Shown here piece by piece: positions 35,179 through 38,412 of a stretch of DNA of 38,412 bases. Origin of the DNA: Gammaproteobacteria bacterium (GTDB taxonomy: Bacteria; Pseudomonadota; Gammaproteobacteria; Pseudomonadales; Halieaceae); the NCBI GenBank assembly GCA_030428835.1, contig JAUIEP010000029.1, positions 1 to 38,412 of the forward strand, in the 5' to 3' direction. Every line of letters starts with the position of its first letter. The first letter of the stretch is position 1. The notes beneath the pieces are model-generated. The model made no database searches, was not told the DNA's origin, and saw only the letters and a program-made list of their open reading frames with translations. Position numbers and translations under genes: made by a program.

Positions 35179-37794
35179 TCAGGCGCTGAGCTGGGTGATT
35201 TCCACCGCCGCGATGCGCGCGCCTTCCTCCGCCTTTTGCTGGAACTCGATCACCTTGTCGAAGTTCATGTAGCGATAGATGTCGTCCGCCATGGAGTCGA
35301 TGTTGCGGGCGTACTCCAGGTACTCCTGCGGCGTCGGGAGCCTGCCGAGCACCGCACCGACCGCGGCGAGTTCCGCCGAGGTCAGGTAGACGTTGGCGCC
35401 GTCGCCGAGGCGGTTGGGGAAGTTCCGCGTCGAGGTCGAGAGGACCGTGGAGTTGGCCGCCACGCGCGCCTGGTTGCCCATGCACAGCGAACAGCCCGGC
35501 ATCTCGGTACGCGCGCCCGCGCGGCCGAAGATGTTGTAGTAGCCTTCCTCCATGAGCTGGTGCTCGTCCATCCGCGTGGGAGGCACGATCCACATGCGCG
35601 TGGAGATGCCGCCCTTGTGCTGTTCCAGCAGTTTGCCGGCGGCGCGGAAGTGGCCGATGTTGGTCATGCAGGAGCCGATGAACACCTCGTCCACCTTGTC
35701 GCCTGCGACCTGCGACAGCAGGCGCGCGTCGTCCGGGTCGTTGGGCGCGCAGACCACGGGTTCGGTGACGTCCGCCAGGTCGATCTCGATGACCGCAGCG
35801 TACTCCGCATCCGGGTCGGCGCGCATCAGGCTCGGGTTTTTCAGCCACTCCTCCATGTTGCGAGCGCGGCGTTCCAGCGTGCGCGCGTCGCCGTAGCCCT
35901 CGGCGATCATGGAGCGCAGCAGCACGATGTTGGAATTGAGGTACTCGATGACCGACGCCTCGGAGAGGTCGATGGTACAGCCGGCTGCGGAGCGCTCGGC
36001 GGAGGCATCCGACAGCTCGAACGCCTGTTCCACGGTCAGGTCGGGCAAACCCTCGATCTCGAGGATGCGGCCGGAGAAGATATTCTTCTTGCCCTTCTTC
36101 TCCACCGTCAGCAGGCCCTGCTGGATGGCGTAGTAGGGGATCGCGTGCACGAGGTCGCGCAGGGTGATGCCGGGCTGCATCTTGCCGCTGAAGCGCACCA
36201 GCACCGACTCCGGCATATCCAGCGGCATGACGCCGGTCGCCGCGGCAAAGGCCACGAGGCCGGAGCCCGCGGGAAAGGAGATGCCCATCGGGAAGCGTGT
36301 GTGCGAGTCGCCGCCGGTGCCCACGGTGTCGGGCAGCAACATGCGGTTCAGCCAGGAATGGATGATGCCGTCGCCCGGGCGCAGCGAGACGCCGCCCCGC
36401 GTCATGATGAAGTCGGGCAGGGTGTGCTGCGTGTCGATATCCACCGGCTTGGGGTAGGCGGCGGTGTGGCAGAAGGACTGCATCGTCAGGTCCGCGGAGA
36501 AGCCGAGGCACGCGAGGTCCTTGAGTTCGTCGCGGGTCATCGGGCCGGTGGTGTCCTGTGAACCCACGGTGGTCATCCGGGGCTCGCAGTAGGTGCCGGG
36601 GCGGATGCCGTCCACGCCGCAGGCCTTGCCGACCATCTTCTGCGCCAGCGTGTAGCCCTTGCCGGTGTCTTGCGGTTGCTCCGGTGTGCGGAACAGGTCG
36701 GATACGGGCAGGCCCAGCGCCTCCCGCGCGCGGGCGGTGAGGCCGCGGCCAATGATCAGGTTGATGCGGCCGCCGGCGCGCACCTCGTCGAGCAGTACGT
36801 CGGACTTGAGTTCAAACTCGCTGAGGAGTTCACCGGACTCCGAGAGGATCTTGCCCTCGTAGGGGCGAATCTCGATCACGTCGCCCATATTGATGTCGTC
36901 CACCGGAGCCTCGAAAACCAGGGCCCCGGCATCTTCCATCGTGTTGTAAAAGATCGGGGCGACCTTGCCGCCGATGCAGATGCCGCCGCCGCGCTTGTTC
37001 GGCACGCCGTCGATGTCGTCGCCGAAGAACCACAGCACGGAGTTGGTGGCGGACTTGCGCGAGGAGCCGGTGCCGACCACGTCGCCCACGAAGGCCACGG
37101 GCAGGCCCTTGGCCTTGATGTCCTCGACCTGCTGCATCGGGCCGCGCACGCCGTGCTCTTCCGGCTCGAGGCCGTCGCGGGTCATCTTGTACATCGCCAG
37201 CGCGTGCAGCGGGATATCCGGGCGCGACCAGGCGTCGGGAGCTGGGGAGAGGTCGTCAGTGTTGGTCTCGCCGGTCACCTTGAACACGGCAACCTTGATG
37301 GACTCGGGCACCTCGGGCTCGTCGGTGAACCACTCGCCGTCGGCCCAGGACTGCAGCACCGCCTTTGCGTTGGCGTTGCCGCCCTCGGCCAGCTCCGCCA
37401 CGTCGTGGAACGCCTCGAACATGAGCAGTGTGTGCTTCAGCTCGGCGGCCGCCGCCTCGCCCAGTTCCGCGTCGGCCAGCAGCCCGACCAGCGTCTCGAT
37501 GTTGTAACCGCCGTGCATGTTGCCCAGCAGCTTGACGGCCGCGGCGCGGTCGATGAGCGGGCACTCCGCCTCGCCCTTGGCGATCGCCGACAGGAAGCCC
37601 GCCTTGACGTAGGCCGCCTCGTCCACGCCCGGCGGCACGCGTTCACTGATCAGTTGCAGCAGGAAGTCTTCCTCCCCCGCCGGCGGGTTCTTGAGCAGTT
37701 CGATCAGGCCGGCCACCTGCTCGGGACTCAAGGGCTTCGGGGGAATATTGTCCGCGGCCCTTTCGGCCACGTGTTCGCGATACGCTTCAAGCAC
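35179..37794 (-). CDS. acnB: Aconitate hydratase B (bifunctional with 2-methylisocitrate dehydratase)
   Basis: The main TCA-cycle aconitase converts citrate to isocitrate via cis-aconitate; in many bacteria it also acts on 2-methylisocitrate. The 871 residues match E. coli AcnB (865). The N-terminal HEAT-like domain starts [12 protein letters not shown], and the swivel domain follows before the catalytic domains. The [4Fe-4S] ligands are C709 ([11 protein letters not shown]), C768 and C771 (GCSLCMGNQ). GTG 37794 was chosen because AGGAG lies 8-12 bases upstream and the family N-terminus begins there. Upstream codons do not fit. It is divergent from the DUF1289 gene. Confidence 0.97.
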   Translation of the reverse strand: MLEAYREHVAERAADNIPPKPLSPEQVAGLIELLKNPPAGEEDFLLQLISERVPPGVDEAAYVKAGFLSAIAKGEAECPLIDRAAAVKLLGNMHGGYNIETLVGLLADAELGEAAAAELKHTLLMFEAFHDVAELAEGGNANAKAVLQSWADGEWFTDEPEVPESIKVAVFKVTGETNTDDLSPAPDAWSRPDIPLHALAMYKMTRDGLEPEEHGVRGPMQQVEDIKAKGLPVAFVGDVVGTGSSRKSATNSVLWFFGDDIDGVPNKRGGGICIGGKVAPIFYNTMEDAGALVFEAPVDDINMGDVIEIRPYEGKILSESGELLSEFELKSDVLLDEVRAGGRINLIIGRGLTARAREALGLPVSDLFRTPEQPQDTGKGYTLAQKMVGKACGVDGIRPGTYCEPRMTTVGSQDTTGPMTRDELKDLACLGFSADLTMQSFCHTAAYPKPVDIDTQHTLPDFIMTRGGVSLRPGDGIIHSWLNRMLLPDTVGTGGDSHTRFPMGISFPAGSGLVAFAAATGVMPLDMPESVLVRFSGKMQPGITLRDLVHAIPYYAIQQGLLTVEKKGKKNIFSGRILEIEGLPDLTVEQAFELSDASAERSAAGCTIDLSEASVIEYLNSNIVLLRSMIAEGYGDARTLERRARNMEEWLKNPSLMRADPDAEYAAVIEIDLADVTEPVVCAPNDPDDARLLSQVAGDKVDEVFIGSCMTNIGHFRAAGKLLEQHKGGISTRMWIVPPTRMDEHQLMEEGYYNIFGRAGARTEMPGCSLCMGNQARVAANSTVLSTSTRNFPNRLGDGANVYLTSAELAAVGAVLGRLPTPQEYLEYARNIDSMADDIYRYMNFDKVIEFQQKAEEGARIAAVEITQLSA

Positions 37795-37877
37795 GGGAAA
37801 ACTCCTGTAAACGGGCGGCAGGGGGCCGCAGGAGCACTGCGGTGGTGCCGTCGCAAATGGTGTTGGAAACGGCGCGA

Positions 37878-37883
37878 AGTATA
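37878..37883 (-). promoter_or_regulatory. Candidate -10 of acnB
   Basis: On the minus strand TATACT matches 5 of 6 bases of the -10 consensus; the corresponding -35 (TTTATC, 17 bases away) is poor. The transcript would carry a leader of about 75 bases with the AGGAG site. In the same region on the plus strand, GATAAT at 37942-37947 is a possible -10 for the DUF1289 gene. Confidence 0.4.
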
Positions 37884-37992
37884 GCTCACGGCCGAAATAA
37901 GATAAACGAATCAGGGGCTTATATCGTGCATTCACTCGGGTGATAATTTAGACTCTCGCCCTCAAGAACCCGCCCGGATCCTGTCATACGCA

Positions 37993-38412
37993 ATGCTCGA
38001 CCAGACCGTCAAAACCCCGTGTATCGGTGTCTGCTCGACGGGTATCGGGGACAGCGTCTGTCGCGGTTGCAAGCGCTTCAGCCACGAGGTGATTCACTGG
38101 AACAGCTACACGCAGGTGCAGAAGCGCATCATCGACGAGCGCCTGTCCGGGTTCCTGTCGCAGTGCGTGAGCAACAAGCTGGTCGTGACCGACAGCGCGC
38201 TGCTTAACTGGCAGCTGCGGGTCCAGAACATCCGGTTCAACGAGCGCCACGACGAATACTGCTGGGTCTTCAGCCTGCTCAAGGCCGGCGCCGGGCAGAT
38301 CGATGAGCCGCGCGACTACGGGTTCGAGGTCGACCTGCGCTACCGCGAACTGCCGTTGCCCGAGTTGCGGGAGCGTATCGACAGGGAGTTCTACATCCTC
38401 TCCGAGGCCCAC
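37993..38412 (+). CDS. DUF1289 family protein (3' end cut by window edge)
   Basis: The frame from ATG 37993 gives 140 codons with no stop before the right edge. The N-terminus carries the DUF1289 pattern TPCIGVCSTGIGDSVCRGCKRFSHEVIHW, about residues 8-36. Its cysteines C10, C14, C23 and C26 look like a metal (Fe or Zn) site. The part beyond about residue 55 is longer than the minimal 60-80-residue DUF1289 proteins and I do not recognise it. The function of the family is unknown. It is divergent from acnB. Confidence 0.85.
   Translation, partial: MLDQTVKTPCIGVCSTGIGDSVCRGCKRFSHEVIHWNSYTQVQKRIIDERLSGFLSQCVSNKLVVTDSALLNWQLRVQNIRFNERHDEYCWVFSLLKAGAGQIDEPRDYGFEVDLRYRELPLPELRERIDREFYILSEAH

Noticed and set aside
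37984-38412. 142-codon minus frame at the right edge
   Set aside because: Antisense to the DUF1289 gene, whose cysteine pattern and start identify the real coding strand.

Overview
The window is high-GC gammaproteobacterial chromosome. The strongest evidence is the block at about 12.8-28.3 kb: leuC-leuD-asd-fimV-truA-trpF-trpB-trpA-accD-folC-(SPOR protein)-cvpA-purF-metZ. This is the Pseudomonas/Cellvibrionales-type backbone order. The protein sequences, the TIGR03617-type luciferase-like oxidoreductase, PPDK and the codon use point to a marine heterotroph of the Halieaceae (OM60/NOR5) type. The family-level placement is inference. I saw no tRNA, rRNA, CRISPR, integrase or transposase gene.

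Region 1 (1-11.8 kb) is mainly accessory metabolism. It holds a 3'-truncated pyruvate phosphate dikinase, a divergent acyl-CoA synthetase, a REPIN-like palindromic repeat, two divergent luciferase-like (LLM) oxidoreductases, an HTH protein with a histone-H1-like Lys/Ala/Pro tail, the fused 23S rRNA methyltransferase rlmKL, a zinc-free MDR oxidoreductase, a flavodoxin-fold protein and a hotdog thioesterase. The two gene-poor gaps carry signals that no gene explains: a perfect inverted pair of DnaA boxes at 9465-9492 and a 118-bp MITE-like palindrome at 10647-10764.

Region 2 (11.8-28.3 kb) is biosynthetic. A LysR regulator is divergent from leuCD-asd, with a candidate operator between them. The genes make leucine (isopropylmalate isomerase), the aspartate-family semialdehyde, tryptophan (trpFBA), malonyl-CoA (accD), folylpolyglutamates, purines (purF) and homocysteine (metZ). 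They are interspersed with fimV, truA, a SPOR protein and cvpA. Most neighbours overlap or nearly touch, so this is a series of tightly packed transcription units. leuB, which normally follows leuD, is absent.

Region 3 (28.3-38.4 kb) has a six-helix membrane protein of unknown function and a moxR-DUF58-transglutaminase (TgpA/DUF3488) operon. Next is a PQQ-type sugar dehydrogenase fused to cytochrome c, whose reading frame is broken by one in-frame TAA at 34560-34562. A bidirectional hairpin, aconitase B on the minus strand and a divergent DUF1289 protein cut by the right edge complete the window.

I found no clearly new multigene system. The best leads are the single-stop PQQ dehydrogenase/cytochrome fusion, the DnaA-box palindrome, the two different palindromic repeat elements, the missing leuB and the histone-tailed HTH protein.
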